A model generated the notes under the pieces. That model saw nothing but the letters and a program-made list of their open reading frames with translations, made no database searches and had not been told where the DNA came from. Shown in pieces: positions 1-5,818 of a stretch of 7,309 bases of DNA (positions within the stretch are counted from its first letter, which is position 1; each line of letters opens with the position of its first letter). The position numbers and the translations under genes are program-made. The stretch is from Acidobacteriaceae bacterium (GTDB lineage: Bacteria > Acidobacteriota > Terriglobia > Terriglobales > Acidobacteriaceae), in NCBI GenBank assembly GCA_030838305.1, contig JAUTWY010000416.1, positions 1 through 7,309 on the forward strand, given 5' to 3'.

Positions 1-1712
1 GCTGAATTGAAGCCGTTCAAGCTGGTAACTGTGATCGTGCTGGTTCCGTTTCCCCCTTGCGTTATGGTGAGGGAGTTGGGCGAGCCACTCACGGTGTAGT
101 CGGGCGCACTCGTGCTGCCGCAGCCGGGAAACTTGAAGCTGGCAATGCGAGTGTTCCAGTTAAACGTCCCAGTGGTCTTCATGTACTCCTGCGTGTACCA
201 GAACGTGCAGTCGTCCACGGGATCAACCTGCATGGCGCTGTAGTCGCCCCAGCGCGTGAGGCCGGCGGATTCAGATCCGGAGCCCGTAACCATATTTACC
301 TCGGCTTCCATTGTGCTGGCGGGATCGGTTGGAACCCGTCCCGTAAAGCGCACCGAGGGAGAGACTGAACTGCTCGACACGCTATAGCCCAGACCGATGT
401 CGCCCGCCTGGTCCATTGCTATGCTGCCCATCCAGCGGTAACTGGAATCGGGAGCGAAGGTACTCTGCTGCGCGACTACCGGGGTGCCGCCGGGGTTTTG
501 AATTTCGTACCAGCGGACGCCGCCTGCGGAGCCGGCTGTGACCGAATGGTTCACCACGAGCGACTCGTGATTTCCGAAATTCCGGTAGGCCAACCGGTAC
601 ATCAGCCGGTCAGCCAACGAGTCCAGGGTATTGCTGGTGCCGGGCTGGGGAACGCATGTGCCGCCGCTGCACAGCGGACTGAAAGCCGCGACATTGATTA
701 CCGTGGGGCCGGTGAAAGTGGAGTTCGCTGGAGTAGAGAAGTCCACGTGGAACTTGAAAAGATTCAAGTTGTTCGTGCCGAAATACAGCATGTAATTCGG
801 CGATCCCGCGGGTGGGGCAGTGGTGCCATCGAGATCGGCAGGCAACAGCCCGCCGACCGCGGTGGATTGCTGGAAGCAGACTTGCGTGGCGGTGGTTCCG
901 GCCATCATCGCGGCGCGGTTATAAGCGCAGGCATCGGCTCCGGTGAAGGTGGTGCCGCCGGCAAACATGTTGAACGTTTCGTAGTAGGCGTCAGGCCACA
1001 CTGACATCTTCGGATAGTCGTCGAAATTCGTGTACTGGAAGGAGTAGCGATTGTAGCTGCCGGTCGCGTCTGAGGTGGTTGAGACCGCGATGCACTGCAG
1101 GTAAGGTGTAGTCGATACAGAGAACTGGCTGAAGACCCAACGCTGCGCCAGTTTGTCGTAGAGCACGATGGGATCGCCATCATTGTTGGTCTGGCAGCCA
1201 CCGCCGAATCCGGACCATAGCGTGCTGCCTGCGGTGGGCCCTGCAATCAGAGCTCCGTTGGATTTGTTGAAGATGGCAAACGATGTGTTCACCCACTGCA
1301 CATATTGCGTGGCGCCGACGCTGCCTTCGGTGTCAGGCGGAGCGCCGGTAACGCTGAAGCCGTACTGGCCGTTGCCTAGTCCTTCAAAGCTTTGACTGAC
1401 GGGCGGCGTGGGCGGCGGCACCGTGGTGGTTTGCCGCACCGGATCTTCCTCCCGTTGGGCGAGGCCGGGAGGGAGCGGAATGCGCTTCAGGGGCTCGACT
1501 TCGCGGCGCTCCAGAGAAGGCGGCGGAGCGTACTTGATCATCTCGCGGAGCGGCGGGGAAACGTCGTGATGCACATCGCGGCGGATGGTGGTCGGTCCCG
1601 ACGCGGCGCCGGATTGCGCCAGGGCTGTCGGAACCAGCAGGGGGACTGCAAATGAGAGCAACAAGATTACTGCTAGCGCAAAGCGCCGGGGGGTACGGCT
1701 TTGTGTGGGCAT
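1..1712 (-). CDS. Large secreted protein with WGDYSAM motif and Ig-like domain; 3' end beyond window
   Basis: Reading leftward from the ATG at 1712-1710, the frame stays open for 570 codons to the window edge, so the C-terminus is missing. Residues 1-32 form a Sec signal peptide: basic RTPRR, a hydrophobic core AVILLLSFAVPLLV, and a likely cleavage after ALA-32. A proline-rich, charged stretch follows (about 45-110). A long Gly/Thr/Ser/aromatic-rich body (about 115-530) contains GSVGATQYVQWVN, YPKMSVWPDAYY and, from residue 488, WGDYSAMQVDP then CTFWYTQEY. From residue 537 (PDYTV...SLTITQGGNGTSTITV) a beta-strand pattern typical of bacterial Ig-like repeats begins. AGGAG at 1722-1726, nine bases upstream, supports the start. 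Similar proteins are, from memory, common in acidobacterial genomes as hypothetical or sialidase-like secreted proteins. The body may be a beta-propeller, but I see no catalytic signature and assign no enzymatic function. Opposite-strand frames here are shadows. Confidence 0.88.
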   Translation of the reverse strand, partial: MPTQSRTPRRFALAVILLLSFAVPLLVPTALAQSGAASGPTTIRRDVHHDVSPPLREMIKYAPPPSLERREVEPLKRIPLPPGLAQREEDPVRQTTTVPPPTPPVSQSFEGLGNGQYGFSVTGAPPDTEGSVGATQYVQWVNTSFAIFNKSNGALIAGPTAGSTLWSGFGGGCQTNNDGDPIVLYDKLAQRWVFSQFSVSTTPYLQCIAVSTTSDATGSYNRYSFQYTNFDDYPKMSVWPDAYYETFNMFAGGTTFTGADACAYNRAAMMAGTTATQVCFQQSTAVGGLLPADLDGTTAPPAGSPNYMLYFGTNNLNLFKFHVDFSTPANSTFTGPTVINVAAFSPLCSGGTCVPQPGTSNTLDSLADRLMYRLAYRNFGNHESLVVNHSVTAGSAGGVRWYEIQNPGGTPVVAQQSTFAPDSSYRWMGSIAMDQAGDIGLGYSVSSSSVSPSVRFTGRVPTDPASTMEAEVNMVTGSGSESAGLTRWGDYSAMQVDPVDDCTFWYTQEYMKTTGTFNWNTRIASFKFPGCGSTSAPDYTVSGSPNSLTITQGGNGTSTITVTSLNGFNS

Positions 1713-1721
1713 GGATTCTCT

Positions 1722-1726
1722 CTCCT
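1722..1726 (-). promoter_or_regulatory. Ribosome binding site of the secreted-protein gene
   Basis: On the minus strand the sequence reads AGGAG, then nine bases, then the ATG at 1712-1710. It is a strong Shine-Dalgarno match at normal spacing and fixes the start of this gene, which the signal peptide confirms independently. Confidence 0.8.
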
Positions 1727-1733
1727 GGGTGTC

Positions 1734-1755
1734 TTGAAATGCGGTTTTTGAAATG
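1734..1755. repeat. Direct repeat TTGAAATG x2 in the leader of the secreted-protein gene
   Basis: TTGAAATG occurs at 1734-1741 and again at 1748-1755, offset by 14 bp, in the presumed 5' leader of the minus-strand gene. On that strand it reads CATTTCAA twice. It could be a paired protein-binding site or chance; no known consensus was recognised. Confidence 0.45.
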
Positions 1756-1820
1756 GGCTACATGGCTCTTCCCTTACTTGCCCTGTGAGCGCGCTTTCTC
1801 CGTGGCGGGGTCGAACTGAC

Positions 1821-1841
1821 TGCCAGTAAAAATTGCTGGCA
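1821..1841. promoter_or_regulatory. Inverted repeat TGCCAG-N9-CTGGCA, operator candidate
   Basis: The perfect 6-bp arms TGCCAG (1821-1826) and CTGGCA (1836-1841) flank an A/T-rich 9-base centre. The dyad touches the candidate -10 box at 1841-1846 and covers the predicted transcription start of the minus-strand secreted-protein gene. A repressor bound here would block initiation. The regulator is unknown, and the same arms could alternatively fold as a hairpin at the transcript's 5' end. Confidence 0.4.
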
Positions 1842-1870
1842 TTCTAGCGGAGGTAGATTGGCTTGCTGAA
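1841..1870 (-). promoter_or_regulatory. Candidate promoter of the secreted-protein gene
   Basis: On the minus strand a -10-like TAGAAT (1846-1841, five of six consensus bases) is preceded by an 18-bp spacer and a weak -35-like TTCAGC (1870-1865). Initiation would fall near 1834, giving a leader of about 120 bases before the ATG at 1712. The -35 box is poor, so this is a moderate guess. Confidence 0.35.
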
Positions 1871-1884
1871 AAGTATTTCTAAAA

Positions 1885-1900
1885 GTTCGGAAAAACGAAC
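1885..1900 (-). other. Small hairpin GTTCG-N6-CGAAC followed by T-run on the minus strand
   Basis: The arms GTTCG (1885-1889) and CGAAC (1896-1900) enclose a 6-base loop. Read on the minus strand, the stem is followed by TTTT. Together with the neighbouring 7-bp stem at 1905-1921 it might terminate transcription coming from smpB, but the stem is short and the T-run brief. Confidence 0.3.
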
Positions 1901-1904
1901 AAGG

Positions 1905-1921
1905 CTTCCCGTATCGGGAAG
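1905..1921. repeat. Perfect inverted repeat CTTCCCG-N3-CGGGAAG
   Basis: The 7-bp perfect arms at 1905-1911 and 1915-1921 are separated by TAT. The element lies between smpB and the minus-strand secreted gene, immediately next to the hairpin at 1885-1900. On the minus strand a T-rich stretch starts several bases after the stem, which is compatible with a weak smpB terminator. A protein-binding dyad is equally possible. Confidence 0.45.
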
Positions 1922-2149
1922 AGGGAGGTAGCAAACTCAGAAATAAGGTGGAGGCGAGGCAGCCTACGTCTTCAGAAGCCAAGGTAGGAAGCAGTAGCGC
2001 CGGCGTCCCGCTGGCTGTCCAGAGGCCGTCCTCGACCTCCGCTGTTACTGCGCCTTAGAGGCGGACGCTTCGAGGTCGCGTAGGAGAACGGGCGACTTTT
2101 GCAACGAGTCAGTTGGGCGAGAGCTTCTACGGGGACGGCGGCGCCACCC
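1922..2149. other. Non-coding GC-rich stretch downstream of smpB
   Basis: I see no credible gene here. Short open frames have biased, low-complexity translations and no ribosome binding site. The stretch holds inverted repeats: CGACCTC (2033-2039) with GAGGTCG (2072-2078), enclosing a nested CGCCT-TAG-AGGCG hairpin (2051-2063). A GC-rich fold (GGGG...CCCC around GGCGCC) lies at about 2131-2150, directly against the smpB stop codon. No tRNA or tmRNA fold was found. Confidence 0.5.
2033..2078. repeat. Nested inverted repeat, intergenic
   Basis: Outer arms CGACCTC (2033-2039) and GAGGTCG (2072-2078) are perfectly complementary over 7 bp. Between them CGCCT (2051-2055) and AGGCG (2059-2063) form a second stem with a TAG loop. 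The result is a two-level fold, possibly a dispersed intergenic palindromic element; its copy number cannot be judged from one window. Confidence 0.4.
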
Positions 2150-2677
2150 CTACGCCTTCCGGCTTCTCCCGATGGCCTCTCTGGCTTCTTTGTCCGCGGT
2201 GCGCCGGCGCTCGGTCTCCCGTTTATCCCAAAGCTGCTTGCCTTTGGCGAGAGCCAGCTCAACCTTCACTTTGCCGTTCTTGAAATACATGCGCACGGGG
2301 ATCAGCGTCAGTCCCTTCTGCTGCGTTTTGCCGATCAGTTTGCGGATTTCTTCTTTGTGCATGAGCAGTTTGCGAGTGCGCAGCGGGGCGTGGTTGTTCA
2401 TGTTGCCGTGCTCGTAGGGGCCAATGTGGGCGTTCAGCAGCCAGAGTTCGCCGTCCTTCACTAGGCCGTAAGAATCCTTCAGATTGGCCAGCCCGCCGCG
2501 GACGGATTTGGCCTCGGTTCCGGTAAGAACCACGCCACACTCAAATTTTTCCAGCAAGAAGTAGTTATGTGAAGCGATCCTATTAACGGCGGCGTCGCGC
2601 TGTCCGCTGGCGGTAGGCTCGCGGCGCGGAGCTTTCTCCGGGCTGGGCTTGGTTTGGTGTGTGGCTTGGCGAGGCAT
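2150..2677 (-). CDS. smpB: SsrA-binding protein SmpB
   Basis: This 175-residue protein is the cytoplasmic partner of tmRNA in trans-translation, which rescues stalled ribosomes and tags their products for degradation. Family landmarks are clear: NRIASHNYFLLEKFECGVVL (32-51), GTEAKSVRGGLANLKDSYG (53-71), NAHIGPYEHGN (82-92), LLMHKEEIRKL (104-114), LIPVRMYFKNGKVKVELALA (125-144) and KGKQLWDKRE (145-154), then a basic tail ending RSRKA. The start is placed at ATG 2677-2675. An in-frame ATG at 2776 would add 33 unconserved residues translated from a GC-rich palindrome. Even with the chosen start there is a basic, proline-containing extension of about 28 residues before the conserved core, slightly longer than the usual 150-160 residues. 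No good Shine-Dalgarno precedes it. The ssrA gene is not in the window. Confidence 0.95.
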   Translation of the reverse strand: MPRQATHQTKPSPEKAPRREPTASGQRDAAVNRIASHNYFLLEKFECGVVLTGTEAKSVRGGLANLKDSYGLVKDGELWLLNAHIGPYEHGNMNNHAPLRTRKLLMHKEEIRKLIGKTQQKGLTLIPVRMYFKNGKVKVELALAKGKQLWDKRETERRRTADKEAREAIGRSRKA

Positions 2678-2726
2678 GGTTCGGGTCAGTTTCAATCTTA
2701 GCAGCGAAGCGAGGAGAGCGGCTTCC

Positions 2727-2754
2727 GGCGTCGGGCTTCCGGAAGGCGGACGCC
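2727..2754. repeat. GC-rich palindrome upstream of smpB
   Basis: GGCGTC (2727-2732) and GACGCC (2749-2754) form a perfect outer stem around a second palindrome, CTTCC/GGAAG (2736-2745). The element lies 50-77 bases upstream of the smpB ATG and would be inside its leader if the promoter at 2790-2818 is used. It could be a leader hairpin or a dispersed repeat. Confidence 0.45.
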
Positions 2755-2789
2755 AGCAGCCGAAAGCCGCGGTCACTCAGGGGACTAAG

Positions 2790-2818
2790 ACTAAAGAGTG
2801 TAACTCCCACAGCGGCAA
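2790..2818 (-). promoter_or_regulatory. Candidate smpB promoter
   Basis: On the minus strand TTGCCG (2818-2813, four of six -35 consensus bases), an optimal 17-bp spacer and TTTAGT (2795-2790, four of six -10 bases) are arranged like a housekeeping promoter. Transcription would start near 2783, leaving a leader of roughly 105 bases. It faces away from the extended -10 promoter at 2844-2852, so the region is divergent. Confidence 0.4.
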
Positions 2819-2843
2819 TCACATGGGAGGGAACAGAGCACGA

Positions 2844-2852
2844 TGCTATAAT
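2844..2852 (+). promoter_or_regulatory. Extended -10 promoter for the secretin/pseudopilin operon
   Basis: TGCTATAAT is a perfect extended -10 element (TG-N-TATAAT). At the expected -35 distance (about 2824-2829) the match is poor, which is common for extended -10 promoters. The predicted start near 2859 gives a leader of about 115 bases to the secretin ATG at 2975. Confidence 0.6.
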
Positions 2853-2921
2853 CGCTGCAAAAGAGCTACTTTTTTCCGTCGAGTGGATCCCGGGTTCCCT
2901 GGCCATCGGGGTACGGACTGC

Positions 2922-2949
2922 TTGTCCGGCAAAGATTGTCCGGCGAAGA
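2922..2949. repeat. Tandem 14-bp direct repeat in the secretin leader
   Basis: TTGTCCGGCAAAGA (2922-2935) is followed with no gap by TTGTCCGGCGAAGA (2936-2949), 13 of 14 bases identical. The period is not a multiple of three, so it is not a coding repeat. An upstream CGGAC (2914-2918) can pair with GTCCG in either copy, giving two mutually exclusive hairpins just before the ribosome binding site. Confidence 0.6.
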
Positions 2950-2962
2950 CTTTAAAGACGAC

Positions 2963-2966
2963 GAGG
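2963..2966 (+). promoter_or_regulatory. Ribosome binding site deciding the secretin start
   Basis: GAGG at 2963-2966 lies eight bases before the ATG at 2975. It supports this ATG over the in-frame TTG at 2936, which would put 13 acidic residues (SGEDFKDDEDLR) in front of an otherwise normal signal peptide. Confidence 0.65.
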
Positions 2967-2974
2967 ACTTGCGA

Positions 2975-5302
2975 ATGAGACGTCTGAAGCCCGCGGCAGT
3001 AGTGCTGCTGGTCGTGCTTGCAATTCTGCCTGCCATTGCCGATAAGGCCAAGAATATCTACGAGAAAGGTCAGGACGCAGAGGCGCGCCAGAACTACGAG
3101 CTAGCTTATGGTTTCTACAAGCAGGCTTACGAACTGAAGCCAAAAGACTTGCGGTACCGAGCCTCGTTCGAGCGAACCCGTTTCAAAGCGGCTGCGTCAA
3201 TGGTCCATCGCGGGCAGGGACTGCGCGATGAAGGCAAACTGCAGGAGGCGCTGGCCGAATTTCAAAAGGCGGTGCAGATCGATCCGTCACTGTTCATCGC
3301 GCAGCAGGAGTTGAAGCGCACGCTGCAGATGATCAATGACGCCACCAATCCGCCCCCGCAGGCCGCAGGTCCGCCCAGCGGCCTGCAACGCAGGATCAGG
3401 GAAGCCGGCGGCCCGGTAGAACTTGCGCCCATCTCAAACATTCCCATCACCGTCAAGCTCACCGAAGATTCCAAAGTTATCTATCAGACCATCGGGCAGT
3501 TGGCCGGAATCAACGTACTGTTTGATCCCGACTACACTTCGCGCCGCGTCAAAGTCGAACTGAATGGAGTCACTCTGGAGGAGGCGCTCGAGATCACGGC
3601 GCTGGAATCAAAAACCTTCTGGCGCCCGGTAACGGGAAACACCATCTTCGTCGCTCAGGACAATCCAGCCAAGCGCAAGGAACTGGAACAAAGCGTCCTC
3701 AAGACTTTTTATCTTTCGAATCTTTCACAGCCCACCGAGTTGCAAGACGTGGTGAACGCGATTCGCGCCGTGCTGGACGTTCAGCGCGTGCAGCAGTTGC
3801 TTTCGCAGAACGCGCTGGTGGTGCGGGGGACCCCCGATCAGATTGCGCTGGCGGAAAAGCTGGTGGAAGATCTGGATAAGGCGCGTCCGGAAGTGATCAT
3901 CGACATTGCGGTGATGCAAGTGAGCAAGGATAGGTCGCGTACGTTGGGATTCAATCCGCCGACCAGCGCTACAGTTGCTCTGCAAAGCAACATCAACAAC
4001 ACGACCACGCCGACTACAAATCCCACGACAGGCGTCACGACGACTCCAACCACCGGCACCGGCGGGCTCAATCTGAATACGCTGGGGAATCTGAACGCGA
4101 CCGATTTTCAGGTGACCATTCCCTCCGCCAATCTGTCTGCGGTGATGGGCGACACCGACACGAAGCTGATCCAGAATCCGCAGATTCGTGCGCTGGATGG
4201 ACAGAAGGCATCGCTCAAGATTGGCGACCGCGTGCCGGTCGCAACCGGATCGTTTCAGCCCGGAATCGGCGGCGTCGGTATCAATCCGCTGGTCAATACG
4301 CAGTTTCAATATTTGGATGTGGGCGTGAACATCGACATCACGCCGCACGTGCACGCGGGTCGGGAAGTAACTTTGAAGATCACCATGGATATCTCCTCGG
4401 TGACGAGCCAGTCCAACATTGGCGGCATCAGCCAGCCCGTCATCGGGCAGCGCAAGATCGAGCAGGAGATCCGTCTCAAAGACGGCGAAGCCAACATCCT
4501 CGGTGGAATGCTGGAAGATCAGCAGACCAAGGCGCTGAACGGGATTCCCGGGCTGGCACAGATTCCAATCTTGAAGTATCTGTTTGGCCAGACAACGAAG
4601 GATCACGCGGAGAGTGAGATCGTGTTTGCCATTGTTCCGCACATTATCCGCGGGACCGATGTCAACGAGATGAACCAGCGCCCGATCGATATCGGGACCG
4701 CGAACACGATTGGGCTGCGCCACATGAACCGGGCGGCAGCACCGGCGGCTCCGTTGAATCAGGCCCCCTCGATTGTTCCGGTGCAGTCTCCGACGAACCA
4801 GTCTCCAACAAATCCGCCATCCACAAATCCGCCGACGAATCCGCCGCCGGCCACTCAACCGAATCAGTCTGCGAATCCGGCGCCTGGTGGCACGAATTTC
4901 TTGTTCGATCCCGGGCAGATTACGGCAGTGAAAGGCAACACCTTTGTCGTGAACTTGCAGATCTCTGGGGCGCAAAATGTGTATTCGGTTCCGGTGCAGA
5001 TAAATTACGACCCGGCGAAACTGCAACTGGTCAACGTCTCCAACGGCGGCTTCCTTTCACAGGATGGGCAGGCCGTAGCAGTCGTGCACCGTGAAGATGA
5101 AACTACCGGAACCTTGCAGATCACAGCGACCCGGCCGCCGGGAGCAGGCGGAGTTTCCGGGCAGGGCACCGTGGTCACGATGACCTTCCAGGCCAAGGCC
5201 AGCGGCCAGACTCCGCTGACCATTACAAGAGGCGGAGCGCGCGATCCCGGCTTGCAGTCCATCACGGTGAACGGTGCGCAGGCATCGGTGACTGTGGAAT
5301 AG
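2975..5302 (+). CDS. Secretin with N-terminal TPRs and C-terminal cohesin domain
   Basis: This 775-residue protein is an outer-membrane secretin (type II/III secretion and type IV pilus superfamily) forming a multimeric gate. Residues 1-22 are a signal peptide (MRRLK, VVLLVVLAILP, cleavage after AIA). Two TPR-like units follow at about 25-120. A short STN-like secretin N-domain lies at 157-229 (VKLTEDSKVIYQTIGQLAGI), and an N1-type Secretin_N domain at 243-302 (NALVVRGTPDQIALAEKLVEDL). Residues 339-364 form a Thr/Pro/Asn-rich insert. The secretin core spans about 396-560, with NPQIRALDGQKASLKIGDRVPV, the hallmark GIPGLAQIPILKYLFG (523-538) and VPHIIRG (554-560). After an Asn/Pro/Thr/Ser linker (595-639), residues 641-775 look like a cohesin domain (ITAVKGNTFVVNLQISGAQNV, VPVQINYDPAKLQLVNV, GTVVTMTFQA). 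It heads a cluster with two pseudopilin genes, the next one 36 bases downstream. Alternative: a PilQ-like pilus secretin, but no AMIN domain is visible. Confidence 0.92.
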   Translation: MRRLKPAAVVLLVVLAILPAIADKAKNIYEKGQDAEARQNYELAYGFYKQAYELKPKDLRYRASFERTRFKAAASMVHRGQGLRDEGKLQEALAEFQKAVQIDPSLFIAQQELKRTLQMINDATNPPPQAAGPPSGLQRRIREAGGPVELAPISNIPITVKLTEDSKVIYQTIGQLAGINVLFDPDYTSRRVKVELNGVTLEEALEITALESKTFWRPVTGNTIFVAQDNPAKRKELEQSVLKTFYLSNLSQPTELQDVVNAIRAVLDVQRVQQLLSQNALVVRGTPDQIALAEKLVEDLDKARPEVIIDIAVMQVSKDRSRTLGFNPPTSATVALQSNINNTTTPTTNPTTGVTTTPTTGTGGLNLNTLGNLNATDFQVTIPSANLSAVMGDTDTKLIQNPQIRALDGQKASLKIGDRVPVATGSFQPGIGGVGINPLVNTQFQYLDVGVNIDITPHVHAGREVTLKITMDISSVTSQSNIGGISQPVIGQRKIEQEIRLKDGEANILGGMLEDQQTKALNGIPGLAQIPILKYLFGQTTKDHAESEIVFAIVPHIIRGTDVNEMNQRPIDIGTANTIGLRHMNRAAAPAAPLNQAPSIVPVQSPTNQSPTNPPSTNPPTNPPPATQPNQSANPAPGGTNFLFDPGQITAVKGNTFVVNLQISGAQNVYSVPVQINYDPAKLQLVNVSNGGFLSQDGQAVAVVHREDETTGTLQITATRPPGAGGVSGQGTVVTMTFQAKASGQTPLTITRGGARDPGLQSITVNGAQASVTVE

Positions 5303-5338
5303 GATTGTCGGCGGGTTCTTTCAATCCGAGATTTTGAG

Positions 5339-5818
5339 ATGAACAGACAGAAATTCCGCTGCGTTCGGAGCGTCCGAACCGAACGAGGTTTTACGCTTCT
5401 GGAGTTGATGATCGCCACCGCGATCCTGGTTGTTCTCTCCACGATGGCTGTGCCGCTGGCGCGGCTGACTGTTCAACGAGAGAAAGAGCGCATGCTGCGC
5501 ATCGACTTGTGGGAAATGCGCGACGCCATCGATCGCTACAAAGACGCGGCCGACCGCGGCGGCTTTCAGACCAAGGTCGACAGTCAGAATTATCCTCCTG
5601 ATCTCGAAACGCTGGTGAAAGGCGTCGATGTGCAGGGCAAGAAAATTCGTTTCCTGCGCAAGATTCCCATCGACCCGATGACTGGCAACACGGAGTGGGG
5701 CCTGCGTTCGATGCAAGATGATCCGGAGTCCGATTCCTGGGGCGGGCAGAGCGTTTTCGACGTTTTTACCAAATCGCAAGGCACAGGACTGGACGGAACG
5801 AAGTACAAGGACTGGTAA
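5339..5818 (+). CDS. GspG-like type II secretion pseudopilin, first copy
   Basis: This 159-residue inner-membrane/periplasmic pseudopilin belongs to the GspG/PulG type. The class III signal reads ...RTERG|FTLLELMIATAILVV: prepilin peptidase would cut after Gly-17, leaving Phe +1 and the conserved Glu +5 (Glu-22) at the start of a hydrophobic helix (18-40). An amphipathic helix follows (REKERMLRIDLWEMRDAIDRY). The globular part has the GspG-type DPMTGN motif (112-117) and SWGGQSVFDVFTKSQGTGLDGTKY, ending KYKDW. In acidobacterial homologues this C-terminal DGTKY...W pattern recurs. The gene starts 36 bases after the secretin stop with only a weak GAG Shine-Dalgarno (5328-5330), and its stop codon overlaps the next start (TAATG). 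Expected role: a subunit of the pseudopilus that pushes substrate through the secretin. A minor type IV pilin is the alternative. Confidence 0.9.
   Translation: MNRQKFRCVRSVRTERGFTLLELMIATAILVVLSTMAVPLARLTVQREKERMLRIDLWEMRDAIDRYKDAADRGGFQTKVDSQNYPPDLETLVKGVDVQGKKIRFLRKIPIDPMTGNTEWGLRSMQDDPESDSWGGQSVFDVFTKSQGTGLDGTKYKDW

Noticed and set aside
498..1004. 168-residue plus-strand open frame
   Set aside because: It is antisense to the secreted-protein gene, whose signal peptide, Shine-Dalgarno and domain motifs are convincing. The plus-strand product is Gly/Arg/Ala-rich low complexity without motifs.
1801..1826. tRNA 3'-end-like string (minus strand reads GTTCGACCCCGCCACGGAG)
   Set aside because: The flanks do not form a T-stem, and no anticodon or acceptor arm could be assembled upstream, so neither a tRNA gene nor an attachment site is supported.
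1713..2149. tmRNA (ssrA) gene next to smpB
   Set aside because: No tRNA-like ends with GGTTCGA-type T-arm and no Ala-rich tag frame ending in hydrophobic Ala-Ala were found in the spacer.
1972..2262. Minus-strand open frame overlapping the 3' end of smpB
   Set aside because: Biased Arg/Pro/Ala composition, overlap with smpB in another frame, and no ribosome binding site or family similarity.
2936..2974. TTG start extending the secretin by 13 residues
   Set aside because: It would put an acidic SGEDFKDDEDLR tail before a normal signal peptide, and it starts inside a tandem repeat. The ATG at 2975 has GAGG at good spacing.
2859..2974. Cyclic di-GMP or other known riboswitch in the secretin leader
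   Set aside because: I could not match conserved GEMM, cobalamin, TPP or SAM core motifs; only simple hairpins and a tandem repeat are visible.
3725..5026. 433-residue open frame on the minus strand opposite the secretin
   Set aside because: Its translation is Arg/His/Ile/Leu-biased with no recognisable domain, and it lies entirely antisense to a well-supported secretin gene; it is a codon-bias shadow.
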